NCBI GenBank assembly: GCA_029204225.1
Contig: CM055092.1
Location: 76,601,317 to 76,665,316, forward strand
Direction: 5' to 3'
DNA: 64,000 nt
Source of the DNA: Diphasiastrum complanatum
Taxonomy: Eukaryota > Streptophyta > Lycopodiopsida > Lycopodiales > Lycopodiaceae
This document shows, one piece after another, positions 1 through 12,420 of the stretch. The notes under the pieces were generated by a model. That model was not told where the DNA came from. It ran no database searches and saw nothing but the letters and a program-made list of their open reading frames with translations. Position numbers and translations under genes: made by a program. Positions within the stretch are counted from its first letter, which is position 1. Every line of letters begins with the position of its first letter.

Positions 1-64
1 TTCGTTCATTGTGATCATAGTGACCGAAACAAGCAAGTAAATCATGAGAGCATTTCTTAATTAG

Positions 65-65
<1 letters not shown>

Positions 66-134
<69 letters not shown>
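66..134. repeat. (TG)n microsatellite
   Basis: About 34 uninterrupted TG dinucleotides. A shorter TG run lies near 775-796. The flanking bases show no gene. Confidence 0.97.
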
Positions 135-135
<1 letters not shown>

Positions 136-164
136 TTATCCTGCCAACTGTCCCACAGAACAAG

Positions 165-208
165 ATAACCACACTAGGTGATGCAACAAGTATACCTAGT
201 GTGGTTAT
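165..208. repeat. Perfect 15-bp inverted repeat (hairpin)
   Basis: ATAACCACACTAGGT at 165-179 is followed 14 bases later by its exact reverse complement at 194-208. The site lies just after the TG run. It could form a cruciform or be a remnant of a small element; no function can be assigned. Confidence 0.85.
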
Positions 209-272
209 ACCTGCTGCACACCTGAAACCACATAGGATGCTGAAATAAGAACCAAAATATAAGTCTCCCTAT

Positions 273-1086
273 GGAAGATTTTTTCGATGACAAGTATTCC
301 CATTTCGGGAATGTCAACAGATACTTACATTTTCTCAAGACCATAATGTCAAGTATATCTTGAGATTTCTAAACAACATCCTAGAATTGAAATAAACAAT
401 CAAGATATGAAAATAGTTTATCCAAGCCTACTTTCGAACTAGTCCGCAATACATGCCAAATTTTACACCGGTCTAGAAGTAACATAACTGCATGAGAAGG
501 AAAAGTCTTATAATCATAATGTAAGCAAGTCGTATGGTTATAAATTCAAGTGATTGAAACTTGTCAATGAGCTTAATTTGTCCACTGCCGGTTATAATGC
601 CTCATGTAGTAAGGGACAAGACAATAAAAGATAAAGTGCATGCCAGTGTAGGATAGTAATGTCATGTGTAAATTTGACACATTAAAAAACCAGTATTGAT
701 GGCGAAATGCTACTAGGCAAATCTAGCCAAGTATGGTTGGATATTCAAGAGGAATCCTCTCCAACACAAGAGTGGTGTGTGTGTGTGTGTGTGTGTTTGT
801 ACCTAACAAATCTAAACAAAAATGAACATAATCACCACAATACAACACATACGAATCTTAAAGTCAATCGAATTCGTATAGTGTCATGTCATCATAGTCA
901 AAAGACAACCATATTTTCTCAAAGATGATGCCATCAAATATGTCTTAAGATTTTTCAATAGCATTCTAGAACCGAGATAAACACTCTAGATATAATAATA
1001 GTTTTTCCCAGCCAAATTCCGAACTAGTTCACAATACTAGCCAAACTTTACCCCAGTCTAGCAGTGACATAACTGCCTGAGAAGTG
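273..1086. repeat. Diverged direct repeat of about 225 bp
   Basis: A block at about 273-500 recurs, diverged, at about 866-1,086. Shared landmarks in the same order are a stretch about a C/TTGAGATTT segment, 'cgaactagt', a 'ccaaa.ttta' segment and 'agtaacataactgc' or 'agtgacataactgc'. The roughly 590-bp spacing and lack of a reading frame suggest repeat-element leader or LTR sequence. No PBS or polypurine tract marks it, so its class is open. Confidence 0.55.
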
Positions 1087-1269
1087 GCTTGCAATCTTGT
1101 CAAAACCATGTTGTGCAATCAACTCATCAGTTTTCATATCATCAGTACTATGCACACTCATAACACAAAATGAATGGCACACACTCACCAATTGGCTAAT
1201 AAAAGTAACCACCTTGCAATGCGTCTCGTATTGCATGTCTTTTTTACCAAATAAAACAAGGTTGATGAT

Positions 1270-2450
1270 CAGTTTAAAAAGCAAAATGAGGTGCCATCAA
1301 ATAATGTCAAAACTTTTTTTATTGAAAACACCATAGCCAATGCTCCTTGTTTTGTAGTTGAATAATTTATTTCCGGATCACTAAGTTGTCGGCTAGCAAA
1401 TTTGATCGAAAAATCTTTCTTATATTCCCCTGGTTGCGTCAAGACAGATGCAATGACATATTTTGACGCATTAGTATGCACATGCAACTCAATTGTCCAA
1501 TTAGGGGCTCGTAATAGCGGTGCAGATGCTAAGGCTTTCTTCAATTTTTCAAATGCTTCCAATGCCTCAGTTGTCCAAATTCAATTTGTATATAGGTCGT
1601 GCTAGATCCGCAAAGAATAAGATGAATATTCGATAATAGTTTGCATGACCCATAAAAATATAAACTCATCTAATTGTTCCTAGTGTAGGCAATTTCATAA
1701 TAACCTTGATTTTTGAATAATCTGTAGCAATTCCATGTCTTGAAATTACATGTTCAAGAACAACTCCATGAGTAACCCATATTTGACACTTTTCTAGATT
1801 TAAGAAAATCTGGTACTTACGACATTGTTCAAGCACTTTTTCCAAATCTTTTAGATGGTCTGTTTCAGAACTATGGACTCCAAGGTCATCCAAATAAATT
1901 TCAACTATTTTTTGCAAATACTCCGTGAAAGCAAATTGCATAACTCGCTGAAAAGAACTTTGTCTGTTACAAAGTCCAAACGACATAACTTAATAAGCAT
2001 AGATTTCTTATTCCGTTGAAATTGCTATTTTATGTTGATCCGTTGGTGCGAATTTAACTTGGTTATGTCCACTGAATCCATCCAAAAAACTGTAAGCTTC
2101 CGCTCCAGTAAGACAATCCAAAATGCTTTCCGTGAAAGGTAATGGAAAATGATCCTTTCACGTAACTTTGTTCAAAGCCTTTAGGTTTACATGGATTCTC
2201 ATCTTGCCATTTTTCTTGGGAACAACGACAATTGGTGAGACTCATTTAGTATGCTCAATTTCATAAATGAAATCCGCTTCCAATAATTTCTGCAACTCCT
2301 TCTTTATAAGATCTGTGACATTCGGATTGCAACAATAAAATCTAGTCACTTTTGACACTATATCAGGTATAAGAGGGATAGTATGCTCAACGACAAAAGT
2401 AGGAATCTCTCGACACTTTGAGCTGTTGTGATCTTTCGCACCTCATTTTT
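1270..2450 (-). pseudogene. Ty3/gypsy pol fragment (RT then RNase H), degenerate
   Basis: Read on the minus strand, 2,450 to about 2,060 gives the first RT blocks, including the stretch before the palm (EHTK.VSPIVVVPKKNGKM). 1,986-1,666 gives MSFGLCN, a damaged catalytic YLDD in EIYLDDLG, and the thumb. 1,562-1,269 gives the RNase H start, with N in place of the first catalytic D, and a SRQLSDPEINY segment. Several frameshifts and stops break the frame, so no active enzyme can be made. The protein resembles the fragment at 23.5-24.8 kb (same ISRHG.ATDYSKIKV phrase), so both are family X. No LTR is attached. Confidence 0.85.
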
Positions 2451-2462
2451 CCAACATGTCGG

Positions 2463-2562
2463 GCATAGCAAAATGGTTTTGTTATGCACAACATAGTACA
2501 TGCTATGACTTGCATAGCAAAAGCTTTTGCTATGTAGCCATATCAAAACTTTTTGCTATGCT
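2463..2562. repeat. Cluster of palindromic GCATAGCAAAA motifs
   Basis: The motif GCATAGCAAAA and its complement TTTTGCTATGC occur repeatedly. 2,513-2,534 is a perfect 22-bp palindrome centred on AAGCTT, 2,464-2,487 is an imperfect palindrome, and a further copy lies at about 2,549. It lies directly outside the broken pol fragment and may be part of an element's leader or LTR. Confidence 0.7.
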
Positions 2563-4560
2563 AGAAATAGTAAAAAAAATGTTTTATTTCATTGGTTTTT
2601 TGGAATTATAGTGTAAAATTTAACCAAAAAAATTTCAAATTTTTTGAGAAATATTTGAGTTTTTTTTTTAAAAAAATTAAAAGAGAATATTTGTGCGAAT
2701 TTTTTTCTATATGAAAGTATTTTCATCATAATTTTTGTGAAAGTGTAACAACACAACACTCATGAGTATCTAATTTTTTTTACAAGGAATATTTTAAAAT
2801 TCAACATGTTGAAGATTTCCTTTAAATTCGGGGCCAAAGTTACATTTGTCAATACAAGAGACAAAACAAAGTTCATGTACTACTTTATCAAAGAAATTTC
2901 TAATAGCAGATTTATAGAGTTGTTCATTTTCTTTGCTGTAAAATTTGAAATGCTAGAGAAATAGTACAATGTCAAAGAAAAAGTCCTTCTTGACCAACCT
3001 GATGATGATGATGTTGAAAAAAAATACAAAATCTTGGTGAAGGATGTCAACAAGACCACATCATTGGTCATTATGGATGAGAGCATATTATAAATTCACC
3101 TTTGCAAGAATGAGGCTATTAGAAATACTTTGACAAGACTATTGTAACATTGGTAAGTGAATCTCTCATGTATTTTTTTCATAAAAGATCATTATTCTAT
3201 GTCAAACATAAGTTTCTAATGAAACATTTTAATTTGTAATGTTCTCAAAGCTTAAAACGGTGTTTGAAGATTGCATTAGTTACTTGGTGAGTCAAAGGAT
3301 TATGTCTTTTCATCCCATGCCTTCAAATCTTTAGTTTCTCCTTTGTTGTTCCTACTAGTCAAGAATTCTCTTGTTATAGATAAACCCAAGTTGAGAAACA
3401 GAAAAAAAAAAAAAAAATTTAAACAATGTACCGCAACATCTACTGAGGATATCATCGAAGCCACTAAGGTCATCTCTGAGACTAGCACCCCTAAACCCAA
3501 ACAGATAGTTAAAGTAATGGCAAAGAGGCCAAAAACTATACCATCACAAGAATTTAGAAAGAAATTGTTGAATCCACTCTTGTTTTACCTAGGAGGGCAA
3601 TCGATTTACTTGAGAGCTCCTAAGGGATTTCAAAAATAAGAGAATAGATTCATCAAATCAAAGAAATAAAAGAAACCATAATTATTTTAGACATTGACCA
3701 TTGTGACAAGACCAAGAGATTGGTGATAGGCCAATGGAGATAAGAGAACTCAACGAGATTGGTGACAAGACCAAGAGACTGGTGATAGGCCAATGGAGAT
3801 AAGAGAACCCAACGAGATTCATGTACATAATTTAAAAATAAAATTTAAAGACCACACACAAGCCATTGTTACACCTTTTGTAGTTTTAATCGATCTCAAG
3901 GATTGCGACTCTGTAGATAATTTTGATTTTGAGTTGTTAAATTCATACATTTTTTTGTACTTAGAGACATTTATAGTTTGCAAGTCCCAAAAAAACTTTT
4001 CAAGGAATATCCATACAATCTCGTCTTCCGAATTGTTAGTGCCATAGCCTTTGCAGGATTAACAGTAGAAGAAGCAAAACTCCTTGTTTGAGATCACAAG
4101 ATTGACCAAAATTACATGATGAAAATGACAGTGGTCTAGAAAATCAGATTTTTTCATAAAGAGTACATAAGGTGCTCCAAAAAGGGACAGATAAAGCAAC
4201 TAGAGCTCAAAGCTCTTTGTGCTCGAGAGATAGACCTACCTTTTGACACTAAAAATCTTGCATATAGCCTGACAAGATATTTATTTTCATCTTGCTTTTC
4301 GAAGTGGCCAACTGAAAATTATTTCTTATGCCTAGCATAGTTTTTTGATGTCCAAATTTTAATATATATATTTTTTAAGTTTTTTTGCTAATCCTTTTTT
4401 GATTTCTTATGCTTGGCATGATTATTGTATCTTGGAATTTTTTTAAGCTTTAAGCTTTATTCATTTAATGTGTCCTTTTTTTTTAAGGTGTGGCCACTTG
4501 TTGATAAAAATTTTTAAAAGTTTCAAAAACCACCAAAAATTTTAAAACACAAAAAAACAA
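2560..4560. other. AT-rich stretch without a recognisable gene
   Basis: Long A and T runs and short open frames only. Two plus-strand frames (about 3,343-3,639, lysine-rich, and 3,793-4,047) match no family I recognise and are flanked by stops. A tandem pair of about 58 bp sits at 3,714-3,820 ('ggtgataggccaatggagat' in both units). Probably old transposon debris. Confidence 0.5.
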
Positions 4561-5418
4561 TCTTCGTTTGTTCTACTGTAACTAGATCTGACTCAAATCT
4601 ATCTACTGCCAGGTCGACGAAGGTTAAATTGACTGTTTATCTAGTTGTTGATAGCCTTTTGTAGAAAGTTTAACACCTTTCTACAAAAATATTAGTTATC
4701 TGAGAGGAACCTTTGCCTGACCCTTCGATAGAGTCAGAGTCAATCCAACATACTATTTTTGATAATCAGTGAGTTGAGTGAACATTGAGTCAAGGTCAGT
4801 TGTCATATTGATCTATTTTTGTCAAAAAAAAAAAAAACCTACTCTTTTTTGCAAAGATAACAATATCACTCTTGAACTTTTGTCTGAACTTTCGCAGACT
4901 TGTCTGAGTCTTCTAAATATAATATTTCATCAATTTTGAGCTCAAGAAATTTTAGATCTATCAAGATCATCCAAAAGTCTATTTTAATCATTGCCAAGTT
5001 GTAAAAAACTATTGTTCGCTAGAAAGAACCTTCGCTAGTTCTACCCTAGCCTTATCAGTACCATATGTACCTATTGTCAATTAAACGAAGGTTAGTTTTA
5101 CCAAATTTATCAGAAATAACCAGATAAGTGATTTTATCCAAAATAAGGGTGAAAGAACTCTCACCGAGTCAACCTTCGCCAGTACTATTTATGAGTTCTG
5201 TTCTTTCAAATCTAGCTACTATCAAATTTCTGAAACATTCTGTTACATTTTGATATTGATTCTAAGAAATTCTTATTTTAGAAGTGTTGATCAAGATTCT
5301 TTTTCCAAATCAAAAATCTGTTTATTGTCAAGTGATAGAGTTTTTACTGTTTTGGTTAAAGATAGGAGTTGATTGAAAAATCTAGATCCAATCTCATTGT
5401 TTCAAGTGATTTGCAAAG
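4560..5418 (+). repeat. Family X retroelement leader with CTTCGCC-type motif array
   Basis: This block is homologous, base for base in many stretches, to about 26,040-26,871. Both end at 'gtgatttgcaaagatgtct', where a gag-like ATG opens. Variants of AACCTTCGCC and its complement GGCGAAGGTT recur at about 4,616, 4,700, 4,885, 5,030, 5,083 and 5,175. In the copy at 25.6 kb this block lies between a tRNA-Asp type primer site and gag, so I read it as the 5' untranslated leader of the element. Confidence 0.7.
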
Positions 5419-6064
5419 ATGTCTAATATAGATAATGAACGACAGTTACATGAACTTCCATTCGGCGCTCCAATAAACATATGGATTGGGAATTGGTTAA
5501 AGCTGGCCTAATTACAAGATTTAAACTATGGTAGCCTAGTTATGAATTTTCTCAAAATCAATGAATTAAACAGTATAAAGGGTTTGATCATTCCCCAAGA
5601 GAGAGAATAATCTCTTCTTTTGTATGATAAGTGTGTGTAAGCGGTAAATGGATTGTTATGTGTAATGTTCACAATGAATACTACAGCGACATATCTAGTT
5701 ATCCAAAGATATTTGGGTAAATTGGCATTTAGAAACACCAATGCTGAAACGATTTGGTCAAGGTTTGTGATTGTAAATGTTACTTTATCTTTCAGGCTCT
5801 TGGACAACAGTAAGCAATCAGAACAGACAACAACTAGCAAGTAGATTCATCAAACATAATCAAATTGGCTAATGATTCCTCTTAATCGAACATAGTGAAT
5901 TAGTTCTTTATCGCAGAAAGCAAACAGATAGAGTATTATCTGAACACATAGCTCATTCAGAATTGGAAGAAGTTTTGCTTATAGTTATGCTTATCAGCTT
6001 CAGATAATTCCCTGCACACATTAGTTAGAATTGTTGCTCTTTGGTGACGCCTGAAAATCCGAAT
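5419..6064 (+). pseudogene. Degenerate gag start of family X
   Basis: The ATG at about 5,419 occupies the same position, after the same leader, as the gag ATG at 26,872. The first residues MSNIDNERQLHE are followed by a stop within about 35 codons. Later frames up to 6,064 are short. The region is cut off at 6,065 by LTR sequence of a minus-strand element. It probably belonged to the element whose later gag lies beyond 11,100. Confidence 0.45.
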
Positions 6065-6523
6065 TTATTATGAAGAATGGAAGATGTGTACAATGGAAAA
6101 TGGCCTCCTTACATAGTTGAGGAAGGAGGGCCATCTTGGCTCTCATTGGCCTATTCACAATGGCATCCTAGCCCTTCAAACTAAATGAACTTCAATCTAA
6201 TGGTTCATTAGGAAAAGGGCCAAACTCACATGGTTCATGTGAGTTTGAGAGATTCCCTTTTAACTTAGAACCTTATGAACTTGACTTCGGGATTTTTAAT
6301 TAATTTATTCTACTAAGGCCCAAAGTCCCTTTATTCAAGTTCTATTTATCCGAGTTGCGTGGTCACTGGGTCGGTCTTATACACGCAGGAAGTCGGTGCC
6401 CTCACACTTATTATTCTAACTGTACAATGTACTATGGCGAGGCCTACTAGGTAAGGCTTGGCCAACAGTATTTCAAGTGGCGGGACCCACTTGTTCATTA
6501 TTGTGCAAGAAATACCCACAATA
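6065..6523 (-). repeat. Truncated 3' LTR of the gag-only element
   Basis: Matches 10,633-11,053 over its whole length, from 'ttattatgaagaatgg' to 'gaaatacccaca'. The equivalent of 10,228-10,630, including the AG microsatellite, is missing. Confidence 0.85.
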
Positions 6524-6712
6524 GGGTCCACGACCCAAAGTAGTGCTGGTTTCTCGGCACTAGGCTGCAACTGTTGTGAAAGGGCGCTGTTGTTGGTTCT
6601 TTCATTGTTGGGACATGGTGCTTCAGGAAAAGCGTGGATAGAATTCGCTTACGTAAAACCTGAGGCTTTATTAGATGATGGCGATCAGCAAGAACTTAGA
6701 CTTGCCAGATTT

Positions 6713-8446
6713 TCAATAATACCCATAAGGGTCTGGTGGCCATTCTGAATAACCTTGTTCATTGACAATTGGGTAGTTGAGGCATTCCATCGGAGGATCC
6801 CAAGATAAATCTTGCTGATATAATGGATCCTCATAGATCGGCACAACTAGTCCCAATGCCATGGACTCCCCCAAATCATAATGTGGATATGACATGCTTG
6901 CTTGACTCTCTTGTCTATCCAGGTATTCATGGTATGACATAACCTAAAGACTTTTCTCAGCAGTCAATATCAAAGATTTAGGACAAGGCTTTGTCATTGT
7001 AAGTGCTGGTTCTTGTTGTACAATTGGCCGTTTTGGGCTTGGATTCTCTGGATTTGGCCATCTAAGCAATGTGATGTCCTGATGTAGCTTTGTGCTAGCC
7101 AGATGTTGAGTGGAACATTCCGACTTTGGTTGGATCTTGCTTATGATTGGCGTTGAAATCAGAGGACAATCTCCCACCTTAGTCTTTCCTTTGTCAATGG
7201 ACTGCTCTCTTGAAGGTGGTACAGATGCATCGTTGCGTTGATTGGTAGTCAGTTTGTCTTCAAGTTGCGTGGTTGACGTGAGACCCCTTTGTATTTCATC
7301 CACCGGAAGTTGTTGCAGCATTTGTTTAATGGGGCTTGGTAAAATCTACTGGATTGCATGTGTTGCCAATTTCTTGACTTCTTTAGCTATCCCTGGTTGG
7401 ATAGATTTTACCCACTCTGTCTTTTGTGGTATTGGTGATTCACGTGTGGCCGTGTCAACTTGTTTTAGGATATTTCTCTGATTCCCTCCATCCGCATCTG
7501 CTTCGTGACCAGGTGGCACTAGAAGTTTGTGTTTGTAGTGCAGCTTCTCGGTGGGTGGATTTCCATGGTCATATGTAGGTTGCCAATTCAAGCAGGTAGG
7601 AGTCATAATGGCTTTTCTTTGATCTCTTAGTGGACAATCACAACATGGGTGATTGATTCTGCATTGTTCACACTAAGGATAAGGAGGACATATCATTCCG
7701 GTGTGGACATTCTGATCTACGATGTTTACCTCCACATCCGAAACACCGTACCATGTGTAAGATTCTGTCACCTCTCAACTGATGCACGTACACCGGTATC
7801 AGGTCTCCTTTAATCCCTTCCATGGAATATAGTGGTGAGCCAGAGTCCTGAGACCGATCCACTTTCTTTGGAGGAGTGATCTGATGGCAAGCTAGATGGC
7901 ATAGATGAGGATTTTGTTGATTGATTTCCAATTTCCAGAATTTCCTTATCGGCTTGATTTCGTAATCTCGAATTTCGAACTGGACATTGAGGTGTTGGAT
8001 GTTTTCCAAAACAATAATGGCACTGGTCCAATGGTCGGGAGGTAATCAGATTGACTGCACATCTCATCTGTGTCACTGACAACTTGCATATGATCGTCCG
8101 TACTGCTAGTACTTTGGTTAGCGTTGTCTGTGGCATCTTGTGGATTAGATGCTCTATCATTCTTGATTGTTTGAATGTGGGATATGGGCTGTGATGGTGT
8201 GTGCAAGATCTGTGCTTCTGCAATAGCGGCTGTCTTATAGAGTTCTTTTGGACTGGTATATGATGTAAAGGGCGGCATACCAATCTTGATCTCGTGCGGT
8301 AATCCAGCATAGAAAAATGCCATTTTGTGGTGACTAGGAAGATCGGAATTCCAATCTACCGCCATCTTGGCAAATTGTGTAGTGTAGCCCTTGAGAGTTT
8401 CTCCAGAAAGCATCGAGATTTGGGCAAGCTGCTCATAGATTGCCAT
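6713..8446 (-). pseudogene. Gag with three variant zinc knuckles, frameshifted
   Basis: The N-terminal part from the ATG at 8,446 resembles a retrotransposon capsid domain (FAKMAVDWN..., followed by an AF.AGLP..I block). Three knuckles of the spacing C-x2-C-x3-H-x4-C follow: CHYCFGKHPTPQC (8,022-7,982), CFGCGGKHRRSEC (7,745-7,706) and CEQCRINHPCCDC (7,672-7,632). The usual retroviral knuckle has four residues, not three, before the histidine. The C-terminal part (7,606-6,713) is low-complexity, with PY- and W-rich ends. At least one frameshift near 8,050 separates the capsid frame from the first knuckle. No protease or RT follows. Confidence 0.75.
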
Positions 8447-8809
8447 GGCCTACTGTGTGCAAGATGAAGGTGATATGGAGTGGTGTGGTGATGTACGAGA
8501 GAGAGATTGGGAGATGCAGTTTTTGAAATGTATATGAGGGAATTGATGATGAGGAGATGGAAGAGGAAAAGGCATGATGAACAAAGCACTAATATTCCTT
8601 TGTCTAGAACATTCACGGTTTGGGCAAGGGTAGATTTTATAAATAATTTTAATTATGCCCTTCCAGCAAAAGGCTCATGATGAGGGATGATAATTGAAAA
8701 AGAACTTATGTAGGTTTTTTGGCAAAGGGTTAGTTTTGCTTCAAAAACTACTTCTCGGCACCTCTCCGCAAGTTTATAGAAGGATTTTTCAATATCAACT
8801 ATAACTCGT

Positions 8810-8975
8810 TTTAGCCTTGGCGATCTTGGGAGGAGTCTATCAAAGACAACGTCACTCACCAAAGAGGCTTGGGCTAAAATTATTATAATATTTTTTTATA
8901 GAAAAGGCCTTCGACAGTCGTGGGAGGAGCTATCAGAGATAGGGTCGCTTCCCAACGAGGCTAATGGCCCAGTTC

Positions 8976-9006
<31 letters not shown>

Positions 9007-9268
9007 TTAACAGTCGTGGGAGGAGCTATTAGAGATAGGGTCGCTTCCCAACGAGGCTAATGGCCCAATTCGTATTTTTTTTTATTATTGTAGAAAAAGA
9101 CCTTCAACAATCGTGGGAGGAGCTATTAGAGATAGGGTCGCTTCCCAACGAGGCTAATGGCCCAATTCGTATTTTTTTATTATTATTATAGAAAAAGGCC
9201 TTCGACAGTCATGGGAGGAGCTATCAAAGATAGGGTCACTTCCCAACGAGGCTAATGGCTTAATTTTT
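8810..9268. repeat. Tandem repeat array of about 95-105 bp units
   Basis: Four clear copies (about 8,905-8,980, 9,010-9,085, 9,100-9,172 and 9,197-9,262) share 'cgtgggaggagctat' and 'cttcccaacgaggctaatgg'. A fifth, diverged copy lies at about 8,815-8,875. Spacers are AT-rich, one holding a (TA)n run at 8,976-9,007. It lies in the leader of the gag-only element. Confidence 0.9.
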
Positions 9269-9559
9269 TTTGTTTTTTTTTTAAATGTCATAAAAAATCA
9301 AAAAGTAACCGATAGGACGTGAAGAGACTCGAAAAAAAACTTGTTTGAGAAAGAAACGTAAAAGAGAGTTAAAGAACTGAGAAAAAGAATAACTTAGGTA
9401 ACTTATGAGAAAGGAGGAGAAACTTTAAAAAAAAAAAAATTAGAAAAACAGAAAAGAGTACTTTGAAAAAAGGGAGGGGGTCGCTGAAGAAAGAAGGAGA
9501 CCCGGGCGATAGGCAAATAGCTTGATCGTGACAATGAGGGAAAGGAGAAGGGAGCGGAG

Positions 9560-9915
9560 CATCAGCGTAGGTGGGGGGGGAGCGGAACAGCGAACAGAGG
9601 GGAAGGGGGAGGGAGCGGAGCAGAGATGTGAAGGAGAGAGCGGAAGGAGGTGAAGGAGGGAGCGGAAAGGGGGAGGGGAAGGGAGGTGAAGGGGGGAGTG
9701 GAAGGGGGGAGCGGAAGGGAGGTGAAGGAGGGAGCGGAAGGGAGGAGCGAACAGGGAGGCGAAAGAGGGAGCGAGCAAGAAGGTGAAGGAGGGAGCGGAA
9801 GGGAGGTGAAGGAGGGAGCAGAAGGGAGGAGCGAGCAAGGAGGTGAAGGAGGGAGCAACAGGCAGGAAAGGAGGGAGCGAAGGAGTAGGGAGGGAGCAAA
9901 GAGAGAGAATAGCAA
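9560..9915. repeat. Polypurine minisatellite
   Basis: Irregular repeats of GGAGGGAGCGGAAGGGAGGTGAA and shorter versions fill about 350 bases, almost without pyrimidines on the plus strand. Open frames here on both strands are composition artefacts. It lies in the leader of the gag-only element. Confidence 0.9.
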
Positions 9916-10209
9916 AGAGAGAGATTTGTTTTTTTTTTAAAAGAAGGTTGATGCATAGCCAAACTGAGATTACAATAGATTACGAAAATCTTAATTAAAA
10001 TTAACTACACAATAAATAGCTTACAAAATTAAAATCACTACTTAAAAAACAAAACTAATCCTTTGAGAGCTTGGTTTTTATTTATGGAAATGGAAGATTC
10101 CAGAGAATGGGAAAAAGAGGAGGTGAGGGGGAGGAAGCAGAAAAGAGTGGAGAGAGGAGTGAAGAAAAGAGAATTTGAAAGGCAGCTATGCGGTGAACAA
10201 CGTTGACAC

Positions 10210-10227
10210 TCCCCGATGACAGCGCCA
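10210..10227 (-). promoter_or_regulatory. Primer binding site, tRNA-Asp type (diverged)
   Basis: The minus strand reads TGGCGCTGTCATCGGGGA directly inside the LTR end. This is close to the plant tRNA-Asp 3'-end complement TGGCGCCGTTGCCGGGGA, which is exact at 32,706-32,723. It fixes the orientation of the element as minus. Confidence 0.75.
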
Positions 10228-11053
<826 letters not shown>

Positions 11054-11099
11054 AAAAAGTTGCGAGTTCTAACCTAATTGTGAATTTACAAAGTGCAAA

Positions 11100-12420
11100 T
11101 AGGCTTTTACATGAATTTAGGCACTATAGCACATATACATGTATAAAAATTAAAATTTTTACAATATATAACAATAACTTGGATAATGTGGGATCATAAG
11201 ACTCCACATAAACCCAAAAAGTTTATGGAAGATCTTTTTCTATTTTTAAGTAAAATTAAAATGGGAAAGAGAGAAATGGTGCAATATTATATTGAACGGA
11301 TCAAACGTCTCAGACATAAGTGTGATCTTGAATTAATCAATAATGATGTCATGATCATGTGGTTTTTAACAGGTGTACGTAAAAGGATTAGACGCGAGCT
11401 TAAACGTCGAACTGATTATCTGTCTCGTACAACATGCTATGGATGACAACATCCACCACTATAACATCCATGAATATCAATGCAACAATAGAGTTGATGA
11501 TTAACGAGTTCGAAAAACTTGGTCAAAAGCAGTAGATGTAGCTGAAAAAGATGCAGTCACAATTCGATGAGAAGATTAAAGCATTGGAAGAGCAGCAAGC
11601 TAAGAGTGACAAAGTAGGTGAAAAAATTGCTAAGACATTTCCTAGTCGAGAAAATGTTTGGTGTGTAATATGTGCGGGGAATCACACCATAAATGACTAT
11701 CCAACAATAAAAAGACGTATGACGGATACTATTTGTCATCTGTGCAACTCAGTTGGACACGAAACAATTTTTTGCTCATTTAATCCTCGGAATATCCAAA
11801 AAAGATATGCTAAGTTTCAATATTGAGAACCTACTATCTAGAAGGGACCTGATGCTAAGAACCATGCCCATGGCCTTGGATTTCCTCAGTGCCTAGCTTG
11901 GCCAACTCCATCAGCACAACATGCTCCTCCTGCGAATCTAATGGAATCAGAATCTTCAGTTGGTAATGAGCAATGGAATTATAATATTCATCAAGATATT
12001 GGTCCTTTAGAGCAATATGTTATCTACGTTGTTGCGCAACAACAATAGTCTAAACAATAGACTAGAGCACCACTTGGATGCTTTGCATGTGGTGAAAATC
12101 ACAGAGTTGTTGAATGTCTGAACAAAGGAAAGTTTATTCCATTCTGTCGGAAATGCGCTTATGGACATTGTTATAAGGAATGTCCAGCAAGACTAAAACC
12201 ATCGTCAGTAACTGCTCCATTGAATATGATTACAATCAACCAAAGACTAGCAACCCAGCCTACTGAACCAAGTGTACCATTGATGGTTCTTACTAGAGTT
12301 CAGAAGTAGAAAGAGATTGTTGTTGATCCAGCACCTACTGAATATGTGATATACCTACTGCAACAAGGATGTATCCGAATCTCAACTTAGAGAAGAAAAA
12401 ATACCAAATCATGAGAACAG
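11100..12420 (+). pseudogene. Family X gag with four zinc knuckles, degenerate
   Basis: 11,186-11,446 resembles a retrotransposon capsid (FMEDLFLFLSKIKMGKRE, QYYIERIKRLRHKC). Four knuckles follow: CVICAGNHTINDY (11,662-11,700, last Cys changed to Tyr), CHLCNSVGHETIFC (11,734-11,775, normal C-x2-C-x4-H-x4-C), CFACGENHRVVEC (12,079-12,117) and CRKCAYGHCYKEC (12,145-12,183). Three of the four use the C-x2-C-x3-H-x4 spacing, as in the gag-only element. Several in-frame stops show it is dead. The upstream part of gag is missing; a minus-strand LTR ends at 11,053 instead. Confidence 0.75.

Noticed and set aside
9369-9962. Overlapping 96-197 residue frames rich in Leu, Pro and Ser (minus) or Gly, Glu and Arg (plus)
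   Set aside because: They arise from the polypurine minisatellite; all frames on both strands are open because of composition, and no domain is present.
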